A stretch of DNA of 8,682 nucleotides, taken from NCBI GenBank assembly GCA_900547135.1, contig URFJ01000083.1:1-8682 (forward strand), in the 5' to 3' direction. The notes under the pieces were generated by a model that saw only the letters and a program-made list of their open reading frames with translations, did no database searches and was not told where the DNA came from. This document shows, one piece after another, positions 1 to 6,663 of the stretch (its first letter is position 1; each line of letters opens with the position of its first letter). The position numbers and the translations under genes were made by a program. The DNA comes from an uncultured Eubacteriales bacterium (lineage in GTDB: Bacteria; Bacillota; Clostridia; Christensenellales; CAG-138).

Positions 1-1024
1 TGACGATCCTTTCGATCTGAGCCTTCTGGCCTTCGTAGTTGCCAAGGTAGTTCTCGTTGATCTCAAGAACGCACTGTTTTGCAGCGTTATCATAGTATAC
101 GATCTTGTACGGGCCATAGGTCTGACGGTTTGATGTGGCAAACCTCGCGGCACTGATCGTCTCCTGAAGATCCTCGTTCCTGGGGTCAAACTCAGGAATC
201 TTGAGCTCTTCTGTTACAGGCTTGCCCTCGGCGTCAAGGACCGGCTTGCCATCGGCGTCAACCTTTTCCACTACAGCCTCAATCTCTTTGCACTTGAAGT
301 AAGCGCCCTGTCCATCATCGGCTACTTCAATGTCTTCACCCAGCCACATGGTGATCGGGAGAGCGGTTATGCCGGCGTAGTTGATGTCATAGTAGAATGG
401 GAGATAGCCCTTTTCTTCGGAACCGTCAACGGTTACGGAGAAGGTTTTGCTATCGATCAGGCGAACGCCGGAAAATACATTGGTTTTACCTGCCTTGAAA
501 TCATCATAACCAACATAGTACATGCCGCTTGTTGCTGATGCGCCTGCCTTAAGGATAACAGGAGAGCTGAACAGAAGAACGCGGGCTACATAGTTAGCAG
601 CGGTGATCGGCTCGCCGTTTGTCCATTTCATATCCTCGCGGATCGTGAGCGTATATGTCTTGTTTCCATCTGCGTCAGTCTCTTCCTTATGATCGGTTAT
701 AACTGACTCGTTCCAGATGTACTCGGCATCCTTGTTCGTGACTACAGTGTCTGTTCCATTGGTAAGGTCGAGAACGTCCTTATCAGCTGCGTTGTTCGTC
801 CAAACGGTTTCCCAGTCACCCGACAGTTCAGTTGTCTGGCCAATGATAAGCTGGCCTCCGGATGTGGGTTCCAGCGAGGGCGGCGGCGCCGGTGTAGCGC
901 TAGTGCCGGGCGTTTTAGAAGCATTCGGATCCGGGCTGCCACCGGTTTCGTCTCCACAAGCTACCATGAAGACCAGTGAGAAGACCATCATCAATGCAAG
1001 AAGTGTTGCAAAAAACCTCTTCAT
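1..1024 (-). CDS. ABC transporter substrate-binding lipoprotein, family 5 (peptide/oligopeptide type), partial
   Basis: Open frame of 341 codons starting at ATG 1022-1024 and running off the left edge, so the C-terminal part is missing; family members are usually 500-650 residues. The N-terminus is a lipoprotein signal: K2 R3, a hydrophobic stretch about 4-22, then lipobox MVAC with C23 as the predicted lipidated cysteine. Residues 24-57 form a Gly/Pro/Ser/Thr-rich tether. Residues 124-150 (YTLTIREDMKWTNGEPITAA) match the SBP_bac_5 signature 'F.LR...kWsdG.piTA.D', which is the main evidence for the family. A charged segment with an imperfect tandem repeat lies at 255-270. By family knowledge the protein would sit on the outer face of the membrane and deliver peptides or another solute to an ABC permease; the substrate cannot be read here, and permease genes would lie off the left edge. 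It has its own promoter and Shine-Dalgarno sequence, so it is probably a separate unit from the ATPase operon. Confidence 0.88.
   Translation of the reverse strand, partial: MKRFFATLLALMMVFSLVFMVACGDETGGSPDPNASKTPGTSATPAPPPSLEPTSGGQLIIGQTTELSGDWETVWTNNAADKDVLDLTNGTDTVVTNKDAEYIWNESVITDHKEETDADGNKTYTLTIREDMKWTNGEPITAANYVARVLLFSSPVILKAGASATSGMYYVGYDDFKAGKTNVFSGVRLIDSKTFSVTVDGSEEKGYLPFYYDINYAGITALPITMWLGEDIEVADDGQGAYFKCKEIEAVVEKVDADGKPVLDAEGKPVTEELKIPEFDPRNEDLQETISAARFATSNRQTYGPYKIVYYDNAAKQCVLEINENYLGNYEGQKAQIERIV
215..259. repeat. Imperfect 24-nt-period tandem repeat inside the binding-protein gene
   Basis: Two 21-nt copies, 215-235 and 239-259, match at 18 of 21 positions with a period of 24 nt. 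They encode DADGKPV and DAEGKPV (residues 256-270 of the lipoprotein). The unit keeps the reading frame and adds charged, loop-like sequence between the signature region and the following domain. It looks like a short in-frame duplication, not a mobile element. Confidence 0.75.
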
Positions 1025-1036
1025 TTTTCTGTTTTT

Positions 1037-1043
1037 CCTCCTT
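1037..1043 (-). promoter_or_regulatory. Ribosome binding site of the binding-protein gene
   Basis: AAGGAGG on the minus strand, a seven-base match to the anti-Shine-Dalgarno of 16S rRNA, lies 12 nt before the ATG at 1022-1024. The spacing is a little longer than usual, but no closer start codon exists and the lipoprotein signal begins exactly at this ATG, which settles the start. Confidence 0.8.
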
Positions 1044-1057
1044 AAAATTCTATATAT

Positions 1058-1080
1058 ATGAACGGATATTAGCCGTTCAT
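1058..1080. promoter_or_regulatory. 8-bp perfect inverted repeat at the transcription start of the binding-protein gene
   Basis: Arms ATGAACGG (1058-1065) and CCGTTCAT (1073-1080) are perfectly complementary around a 7-nt centre. Given the -10 box at 1089-1094, transcription should start near 1081-1083, so the repeat covers roughly +2 to +25. It could be an operator for a dimeric repressor overlapping the start, or a 5'-terminal stem-loop that stabilises the mRNA. The sequence cannot tell these apart. No poly-U run follows, so it is not an intrinsic terminator. Confidence 0.55.
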
Positions 1081-1088
1081 TTGAACAC

Positions 1089-1117
1089 ATTATAGCAGAT
1101 GTATATAGTCTCCGCAA
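1089..1117 (-). promoter_or_regulatory. SigA/sigma70-type promoter for the binding-protein gene
   Basis: On the minus strand, -35 TTGCGG (1112-1117) and a consensus -10 TATAAT (1089-1094) are separated by exactly 17 nt. The expected start is near 1082, giving a 5' leader of about 58 nt. An A/T tract at 1133-1148, some 50-65 nt before the start, could act as a distal UP-like element. The perfect -10, ideal spacing and position ahead of a well-marked gene make this the most convincing promoter in the window. Confidence 0.7.
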
Positions 1118-1471
1118 GTGTTTAGTATTCACATTTTTTAAAAAAATATAGTTTCTATGCCAAATCACGCCTGTAAAAGGATAATTCGGTTATTTATACT
1201 TATGTCATTCTTATGCAAAAATTCATTTTAAAACGATTTTCGTCAATCTTTTTATTCAAGAATATTTACTGACGTTTTTAATCACTATTGGTCGCAAAAC
1301 CGCTGAAAACTAATATTTTATATGCAATTTCCATAAATATATATGTTATATACTTATGCCTTTTTTGTGGCGTTTTGTATATTTATTCACCGTTATATCA
1401 TTGAAAGCCGGCGTGTAATTTTCCATTAGAAACCACCTTGATGTAATAAAAAGCTGTAATTATGTTAAATG
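1118..1471. other. A/T-rich intergenic region between the ATPase operon and the binding-protein gene
   Basis: About 350 bases with no secure gene. The composition is strikingly richer in A/T than the flanking genes, with runs such as the near-palindromic T/A tract at 1133-1148. The region should hold the 3' end of the ATPase transcript, but I find no G/C-rich stem followed by a T-run on the minus strand; the best candidate, GCC/GGC around 1358-1370, has only a 3-bp core. It contains one short minus-strand ORF with a plausible ribosome binding site (1346-1426), listed separately. Confidence 0.7.
1346..1426 (-). CDS. Possible 26-residue small ORF downstream of atpD (unverified)
   Basis: ATG at 1424-1426 to TAA at 1346-1348. 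An AAGGTGG sequence at 1433-1439 lies 6 nt before the ATG, which is good spacing for a ribosome binding site. The peptide begins MENYTPAF and has a basic stretch, KYTKRHKK, near the end; it has no membrane segment and I recognise no family. It starts 45 nt past the atpD stop and could be carried on the ATPase transcript. Short ORFs with partial Shine-Dalgarno matches arise by chance in such A/T-rich sequence, so this is a candidate only. Confidence 0.18.
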   Translation of the reverse strand: MENYTPAFNDITVNKYTKRHKKGISI

Positions 1472-2110
1472 CTAGCCGTCTGTGCCCTTTGCCGCCAGCA
1501 TATCCTTCGTTTTCATGAGCCTTGTGAGGTTTCCCCTCTCATTTTCATCCAATTTCATAGTTATGCGGCGAATTGATTCTTCAAATTGAGGTATCATTAC
1601 ATATTCTAATGCGTTAACCCTTCGTCTTGTCTTTTCAATTTCGTCTGCCAGTCGATTGCATATCTTTTCAATTTCGGCAAGCTCAATAAGTAAAGGAAGC
1701 AGTTCCGAAAGGGTCTTCACCGCATCGTCAAGCTCCGCTCCCGTCGTGGCAAAGCCATAAGGGTACTCAAAGCCTTCAGTTGTATTTAATCTCAATATTG
1801 GCACATCTATCGACAGCACATGGCCAATATCAGCTTCAACATTTGCCGGACGAGCAGGATAACAAAGCGCCTCCTCGACGCTTGCCGCGCCCATTGTAGC
1901 CCTGGCAGCTACAAACGACCTCATAGCCGACGCAAGCCGCTTCTCCGCCCTTTCACGAAGTTCACGGTTTTTCCGGACAAAGCCTATGAATCGGCGCACC
2001 ATTTCATCACGTTTATCCTTCATGAGTTTATGGCCCCTGATAGCGACGTTCCTTCGCTTCTTTAGGTTTGAAAGCTCCATCCTGGTGGGCTTTATTTGTA
2101 CTGCCGCCAT
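1472..2110 (-). CDS. atpD: V/A-type ATPase subunit D (central rotor axle)
   Basis: 212 residues, the usual length for the family (E. hirae NtpD). Subunit D is the long antiparallel coiled coil that turns inside the A3B3 head and carries torque to the membrane rotor, with F bound to its side. The N-terminal signature runs from about residue 5 (QIKPTRMELSNLKKRR) through GHKLMKDKRDEMVRRF, and the C-terminal helix carries EKTRRRVNALEYVMIPQ and LDENERGNLTRLMKTKDML. These two helices are the conserved pair of the fold; the middle part, about 70-130, is the variable globular tip. ATG is at 2108-2110 with GGAGGT six nt or less upstream (2116-2121); the stop is TAG. It is the last ATPase gene in the run, 53 nt after atpB, and that gap holds a hairpin. 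Confidence 0.96.
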   Translation of the reverse strand: MAAVQIKPTRMELSNLKKRRNVAIRGHKLMKDKRDEMVRRFIGFVRKNRELRERAEKRLASAMRSFVAARATMGAASVEEALCYPARPANVEADIGHVLSIDVPILRLNTTEGFEYPYGFATTGAELDDAVKTLSELLPLLIELAEIEKICNRLADEIEKTRRRVNALEYVMIPQFEESIRRITMKLDENERGNLTRLMKTKDMLAAKGTDG

Positions 2111-2137
2111 AAGTTACCTCCGTTGCGCAAGTCCTAA

Positions 2138-2154
2138 GCCTGACGCTGTCAGGC
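2138..2154 (-). promoter_or_regulatory. Intercistronic RNA hairpin between atpB and atpD
   Basis: In the transcript GCCTGAC and GTCAGGC form a perfect 7-bp stem around a 3-nt AGC loop. It begins 10 nt after the atpB stop and ends 16 nt before the atpD Shine-Dalgarno. No T-run follows, so it is unlikely to terminate transcription. It may protect or mark a processing end, or tune translation of atpD; that role is inference. Confidence 0.6.
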
Positions 2155-2163
2155 CAAAGGGGG

Positions 2164-3537
2164 TTACTCGCCCGTAAAATACCTGTCTATATATTCATCC
2201 TTGATCCTCTTCAGCTCTCCTTTAGGTAGTATCGACAGGAGCCGCCAGCCTATATCAAGGGTTTGCTCAATCGTCCTGTTTGTATAATAGCCCTGGGATA
2301 CGTATTCCTTCTCAAACTCATCGGCAAACTTTGCATACAATTTGTCAACGTCGCTTAGCGCGGCGTCCCCGAGTATGACCGCAAGCTCCTTTGCGTCCTT
2401 GCCTCTCGAATATGCGGCAAACAGCTGGTTCATGGTATCGGCATGGTCCTCTCTGGTCTTGCCCTTGCCTATGCCCTTATCCTTGAGCCTCGACAGCGAC
2501 GGAAGCACGTTTATAGGAGGTGTAACTCCCTTCCTGTACAGATCCCTGGATAGGATTATCTGACCCTCTGTTATATATCCCGTAAGGTCCGGGATTGGGT
2601 GCGTTACGTCGTCCTCAGGCATGGAAAGTATTGGTATCATGGTTATCGATCCCTTGTTCCCGCGTATCCTTCCCGCGCGCTCGTACATCGTAGCTAAGTC
2701 AGTGTACAGGTAGCCTGGGTATCCCCTGCGGCCCGGGACCTCTTTTCTCGCGGCGCTTACCTCACGCAAAGCCTCCGCGTAATTTGTTATATCCGTTATT
2801 ATAACAAGCACATGCATGCCAAGCTCATAGGCCAAGTATTCCGCTGCTGTTATCGCCATGCGCGGCGTGGCTATGCGCTCTATAGCCGGATCGTTAGCCA
2901 GGTTTACAAAGGTTACGGTCCTGTCTATCGCTCCGGTGGACCTAAAGTCGCTTATGAAAAAGTCCGCTTCCTCAAAGGTGATTCCAACAGCCGCGAAGAC
3001 AACGGCAAAGCCCTCGTCCGTGCCGCGCACCCGCGCTTGGCGGGCGATCTGGGCGGCAAGGTCGGCATGCGGCAGTCCTGAGCCGGAGAACACCGGCAGC
3101 TTCTGTCCGCGAACCAGTGTATTAAGCCCGTCAATGGCCGAAACGCCCGTCTGTATGAATTCGCTGGGATAATCTCTGGCGGCCGGGTTAATCGGAGCTC
3201 CGTTTATATCAAGCCGCTTATGGGCGATAAGTTCAGGGCCTCCATCCTTTGGCCTGCCCATTCCGTCAAAAACCCTGCCCAGCATATCCGGAGAAACGGC
3301 AAGCTCAATGCTTCTGCCCAAAAATCTTGCCTTGGCGTCTGATATCCGCAGTCCCTGCGAACCCTCAAACAGCTGCAGCAGCGCCTTGTCGTTATAGACC
3401 TCAAGCACCCTCCCGTGGCGGATTTCACCATTGCTCTGCTCTATTTCGGCAAGCTCGTCGTACTTTATCCCCTGTACGTTTTCAACCATCATCAGCGGGC
3501 CGACGACTTCATTGATGGTGCGGTATTCCTTACGCAT
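2164..3537 (-). CDS. atpB: V/A-type ATPase subunit B (non-catalytic)
   Basis: 457 residues, the usual size. B alternates with A in the A3B3 hexamer and completes each catalytic site from the neighbouring side. The N-terminal beta-barrel starts at about residue 5 (YRTINEVVGPLMMVENV). The nucleotide-binding domain has SGSGLPHADLA at 151-161 in place of a Walker A; the P-loop lysine is absent, as normal for B. Other conserved stretches are TDITNYAEALREVSAARKEV (248-267) and GRRGYPGYLYTDLATMYERA (269-288). R350 in PSLSRLKDKG is at the expected place of the arginine finger reaching into the A site. The C-terminal helical domain ends RYFTGE. ATG 3535-3537 overlaps the atpA stop by 8 nt, with GGAG about 7 nt upstream inside atpA, so translation is probably coupled. 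Confidence 0.97.
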   Translation of the reverse strand: MRKEYRTINEVVGPLMMVENVQGIKYDELAEIEQSNGEIRHGRVLEVYNDKALLQLFEGSQGLRISDAKARFLGRSIELAVSPDMLGRVFDGMGRPKDGGPELIAHKRLDINGAPINPAARDYPSEFIQTGVSAIDGLNTLVRGQKLPVFSGSGLPHADLAAQIARQARVRGTDEGFAVVFAAVGITFEEADFFISDFRSTGAIDRTVTFVNLANDPAIERIATPRMAITAAEYLAYELGMHVLVIITDITNYAEALREVSAARKEVPGRRGYPGYLYTDLATMYERAGRIRGNKGSITMIPILSMPEDDVTHPIPDLTGYITEGQIILSRDLYRKGVTPPINVLPSLSRLKDKGIGKGKTREDHADTMNQLFAAYSRGKDAKELAVILGDAALSDVDKLYAKFADEFEKEYVSQGYYTNRTIEQTLDIGWRLLSILPKGELKRIKDEYIDRYFTGE

Positions 3538-5335
3538 ATTCCTGCTCCCCCCCGTTAAGGCTTCTTATCTGGGCGTCCATTTCCTTTACGATGGCGTCGT
3601 ACCTGGAATCCGCCTCGTTTTCCTGTACATATTTAAATCGGCCTATCTGTTCGCGCACCGGCAATGACACAAGCTTTGAAAACGGGATTTCCGCGTCCAG
3701 CGCCTCGTTGCCCTTATCGTAATAGCTGAGTATTAGGTTTAGAAGCATGTACTGCTTTTTAAGCGAGGTATACGTGTCTACCTCGTGAAACGCGTTTTGA
3801 TGCAGGTAATCCTCGCGTATGGAACGCGCCGCCTCAAGCGTAAGCCTGTCTCTGAAGCTTAGAGCGTCGATGCCGACAAGCCTTACTATCTCATCCAGCT
3901 CACTTTCCTGCTGTAATATGCTCATAGTCCTGTCAACCATCCTGTTCCAGCCATCTGAGACATGCTCGTCAAACCACGCTTCAAGCCTGTTGCGGTACAG
4001 CGAATAGCTCTGGAGCCAGTCTATAGCCGGAAAATGCCTTGAATATGCAAGTTTTGAGGAAAGTCCCCAATATACCTTTACTATTCTTAGCGTCGCCTGG
4101 GATACTGGTTCTGAAATATCGCCGCCTGGCGGCGAAACGGCGCCTATCGCCGTAACAGCGCCCGTTCTTCGCCCTATCTGGGTTGATGTTTTCGCGTCTT
4201 CATCGGAACCAAGGGTTTCCACTATGCCCGCCCTTTCATAAAACTCGGCAAGACGGCTGGACAGGTATGCCGGATAGCCCTCCTCGCCAGGCATCTCCTC
4301 AAGGCGGCCGCTCATCTCGCGGAGCGCTTCGGCCCATCGTGATGTGGAATCCGCCATTATGGCCACCTTATATCCCATATCCCTGAAATATTCCGCGATT
4401 GTAATTCCTGTATAGATGCTGGCCTCGCGCGCCGCGACCGGCATATCCGAGGTGTTTGCTATGAGCACCGTGCGCTTCATCAGGCTAAGCCCTGTCCTTG
4501 GGTCTTTAAGCTCTGGAAACTCCATCAGCACGTCGGTCATCTCGTTTCCACGCTCTCCGCAGCCGACGTATACTATTATATCAGCGTCCGCCCACTTGGC
4601 CAGCTGGTGCTGAACCACGGTTTTACCGCTTCCAAACGGGCCTGGTACGGCCGCAACCCCTCCCTTTGCCACAGGGAAAAGGGTATCTATTACGCGCTGG
4701 CCCGTTATCATAGGCTCTGATGGCGGCAGCTTCTTTTTATATGGGCGGCCGCGCCTTACGGGCCATTTCTGCAGCATCGGGATTTCCCTTACGCCGTCCT
4801 TGGTCTCTATCTTAGCTATCGGAGCATCTATATTTGCTTTTCCCTCATATAGCCATATAAGCTTGCCCTCAACATACGGCGGCACCATAACCCGGTGCTC
4901 CACCGCCTCCGTCTCCTGGACAAGGCCAAGGATATCCCCGCCGCTTACCATGGTCCCAACGCGCGCTGCCGGCTTAAATTCCCAAAGCCGTTCATGATCG
5001 AGCGCCTTAACCTCTATGCCTCTGGTGATCCTGTCCCCTGCCTTTTCACGGATTTTGTTCAGAGGCCTCTGAATTCCATCGTAGATGGACTCGATAAGGC
5101 CCGGCGCAAGCTCTACTGAAAGCGGAGCTCCGGTGGATACAACCGGCTCTCCGGGCCCTATTCCTCCAGTTTCTTCATAAACCTGAATCGACGCCTTGTC
5201 ACCGCGAAGCTCAATAACTTCGCCTATCAGCCTTTTTTCGGATACGCGCACAACGTCGTACATCTGAACGTCGGCCATCCCGCTCGCCATTATCAGTGGA
5301 CCGGATACCTTGATTATTGTGCCTTGTGTTGCCAT
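3530..5335 (-). CDS. atpA: V/A-type ATPase subunit A (catalytic)
   Basis: 601 residues. A binds and hydrolyses (or makes) ATP. The N-terminal barrel begins TQGTIIKVSGPLIMASGM; residues about 105-200 are the bulge domain typical of A. Walker A is GPFGSGKT at 232-239 (K238), the catalytic glutamate is E261 in GCGERGNEM, and the Walker B region is VAIMADSTSRWAEALRE (324-340). SPPGGDISEPVSQATLRIVK (401-420) and RHFPAIDWLQSYSLY (433-447) are also family hallmarks. The chosen start is ATG 5333-5335, with GGAGG at 5345-5349 and MATQGTIIK matching family N-termini; a frame opening 16 codons earlier would overlap atpF and has no such support. It follows atpF by 4 nt and overlaps atpB by 8 nt. Oddity: about 10-12 extra residues near 378-390 compared with A sequences I recall. 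Confidence 0.98.
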   Translation of the reverse strand: MATQGTIIKVSGPLIMASGMADVQMYDVVRVSEKRLIGEVIELRGDKASIQVYEETGGIGPGEPVVSTGAPLSVELAPGLIESIYDGIQRPLNKIREKAGDRITRGIEVKALDHERLWEFKPAARVGTMVSGGDILGLVQETEAVEHRVMVPPYVEGKLIWLYEGKANIDAPIAKIETKDGVREIPMLQKWPVRRGRPYKKKLPPSEPMITGQRVIDTLFPVAKGGVAAVPGPFGSGKTVVQHQLAKWADADIIVYVGCGERGNEMTDVLMEFPELKDPRTGLSLMKRTVLIANTSDMPVAAREASIYTGITIAEYFRDMGYKVAIMADSTSRWAEALREMSGRLEEMPGEEGYPAYLSSRLAEFYERAGIVETLGSDEDAKTSTQIGRRTGAVTAIGAVSPPGGDISEPVSQATLRIVKVYWGLSSKLAYSRHFPAIDWLQSYSLYRNRLEAWFDEHVSDGWNRMVDRTMSILQQESELDEIVRLVGIDALSFRDRLTLEAARSIREDYLHQNAFHEVDTYTSLKKQYMLLNLILSYYDKGNEALDAEIPFSKLVSLPVREQIGRFKYVQENEADSRYDAIVKEMDAQIRSLNGGEQEYA

Positions 5336-5339
5336 CGCA

Positions 5340-5672
5340 TCATTCCTCCGTAAACAGTATATCGGCGCCAATTGCCTTTTCAACGTTGGCCTTTATTTTC
5401 GCCATCGCCGCGCCGCCGGATCCATGGCTGTCCGGCACTGGTATGATAGCAGGATACGCCTGATCCCTGTATTTTTCAATCGTTTCGCCGCACTGCTCAA
5501 AAAGCGGCTCGGTAATAAAGATTACCTTGCAGCCAGCCCTTGCAAGCGCGGCAATCCGCTTTGAAGCGCCCAGCGCCTCATTTTCCGAATAAACCGCTAG
5601 CCCAATCGCCTTGAAGAGCATCACCGAATCGTGGTCGCCTATTATAGCTATATTTGCCCTGTTGTCAGACAT
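5340..5672 (-). CDS. atpF: V/A-type ATPase subunit F (central stalk; NtpG in E. hirae naming)
   Basis: 110 residues, typical of this small Rossmann-like subunit, which binds the middle of the D coiled coil and affects rotation and ATPase activity. The N-terminal signature is IAIIGDHDSVMLFKAIGL (8-25), followed by KVIFITEPLFE (49-59) and YPAIIPVPDSHGSGG (73-87), ending with IKANVEKAIGADIL. All are family hallmarks in the right order. ATG 5670-5672 overlaps the end of atpC by 8 nt, and its Shine-Dalgarno (GGGAG, 4 nt before the ATG) lies inside atpC. The stop TGA ends 4 nt before the atpA start, so C, F, A and B form a tight translational block. Confidence 0.96.
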   Translation of the reverse strand: MSDNRANIAIIGDHDSVMLFKAIGLAVYSENEALGASKRIAALARAGCKVIFITEPLFEQCGETIEKYRDQAYPAIIPVPDSHGSGGAAMAKIKANVEKAIGADILFTEE

Positions 5673-6648
5673 ACAGCTCCCTCAGTCTTTCGAGTATATC
5701 ATCTTGTTTAAACCCGTTGCGCTTAAGCGTTATTACGATCCTTACAGCCTGCGCTTCCTGTTCCCTGGCAAGCATATAACCTATAACCGGCAGTATTGAT
5801 TCGGTTTCCCATTTATGCGCCTTTATCATCCTCATCAGGTAGCTGTCACGATGTTTTGAAACCGCGGACAGGCCGCCGGTCCTGATCGTTTCTTCCAATG
5901 CCTCCGCAATGCTTTCCCGAGCGGCTCCTCCGCCTATTGACCTGGCGATCACGTCTAAAGGAGCGTCAAAATATTTTTGAAGTTGCTCAAGCGTTATTTC
6001 ACCTCCAGGAAGCAGCGACGACTCAAGCGCCTTAGCCCCTTCGCCGTTCCTTCTCAGCCTCAACAGGGTTAAAACATTGGTAAAATCAGCGCTCGCGCCA
6101 AAATACGCGTTTACAAACGGGTTATTGAGGGTAAGGGCATACCTGTAATAGGCGCGGTCGAGCGTAGTGGAAATATCACGCGGGCTTACCTGTACACTTA
6201 AGCGCTCCTCAAGCGCGTTCAGCTCGTTGGTAAACTGGACAGGCAGCTCAGAATAATCCCTTTCCCCTACCATCTCCGCAAGCCGTTCGGTATCATACAC
6301 CCCGCCGTCGGATACAGTGTCCACCACCATGTCGAACTCATCCATCAGGCGCAACTTTATAAGCGTCTTTAGGTTTGTAACATCGGCGCGCATAAGGAAA
6401 ACGTCGGTAAGCGCCTTATTGGGCGTTACTTCCTGTATAACCGTGCGCATACGGTCAAGTTCGTTTTTAATAAGCGTTTCAAGATCGTCCGCCGTTGCTT
6501 CTGGCATTGAACCATACCCCGTTTCTGTGAGAAGGCGCATCGCGTCGTCCATGCTCCCCTGAGCCATCCGACCGATTCTTTCAGCGCTTAACAGCCCCTT
6601 TTCAAGGGTACGTATACGGGCAACGGCATAGATCGTACTATCTTGCAT
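5665..6648 (-). CDS. atpC: V/A-type ATPase subunit C (AC39/d-type, rotor socket)
   Basis: 327 residues, close to the usual length. This all-helical, funnel-shaped protein sits on the K ring and takes the end of the D/F axle. Family hallmarks are a start with YAVARIRTLEKGLLSAERI (7-25), DVTNLKTLIKLR (89-100), the related DFTNVLTLLRLRR in the second half, and the C-terminal stretch from PVIGYMLAREQE (287) to LRELYV (327). The internal similarity of the two 'D.TN...L...R' segments fits the repeated helical units of the family. ATG 6646-6648 is preceded by AGGAGAGG. The gene is separated from atpE by 92 nt containing a strong hairpin, and its TGA overlaps atpF. Confidence 0.95.
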   Translation of the reverse strand: MQDSTIYAVARIRTLEKGLLSAERIGRMAQGSMDDAMRLLTETGYGSMPEATADDLETLIKNELDRMRTVIQEVTPNKALTDVFLMRADVTNLKTLIKLRLMDEFDMVVDTVSDGGVYDTERLAEMVGERDYSELPVQFTNELNALEERLSVQVSPRDISTTLDRAYYRYALTLNNPFVNAYFGASADFTNVLTLLRLRRNGEGAKALESSLLPGGEITLEQLQKYFDAPLDVIARSIGGGAARESIAEALEETIRTGGLSAVSKHRDSYLMRMIKAHKWETESILPVIGYMLAREQEAQAVRIVITLKRNGFKQDDILERLRELYV

Positions 6649-6663
6649 TGGCCTCTCCTATCT

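Noticed and set aside
717..1061. Plus-strand ORF of 114 codons opposite the binding-protein gene
   Set aside because: It is a shadow of the minus-strand lipoprotein gene, which has a signal peptide, lipobox, family signature, ribosome binding site and promoter. The plus-strand protein shows no family features.
1155..1230. Short plus-strand ORF starting near 1158 in the intergenic region
   Set aside because: About two dozen codons with no ribosome binding site and no recognisable features.
1195..1358. Direct repeat TATACTTATG at 1195-1204 and 1349-1358
   Set aside because: Ten bases in strongly A/T-rich sequence can recur by chance. There is no further similarity around the two copies and no sign of an element between them.
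1358..1372. Possible terminator stem GCC/GGC with T-run downstream of atpD
   Set aside because: The core stem is only about 3 bp and the T/A run falls in the loop, not after the stem, so it does not fit an intrinsic terminator on the minus strand.
5336..5383. Upstream extension of subunit A by 16 codons (start at 5383)
   Set aside because: It would overlap the end of atpF by more than 40 nt, and the extra residues do not look like a family N-terminus. The ATG at 5333-5335 has GGAGG 9 nt upstream and begins the conserved N-terminal barrel.
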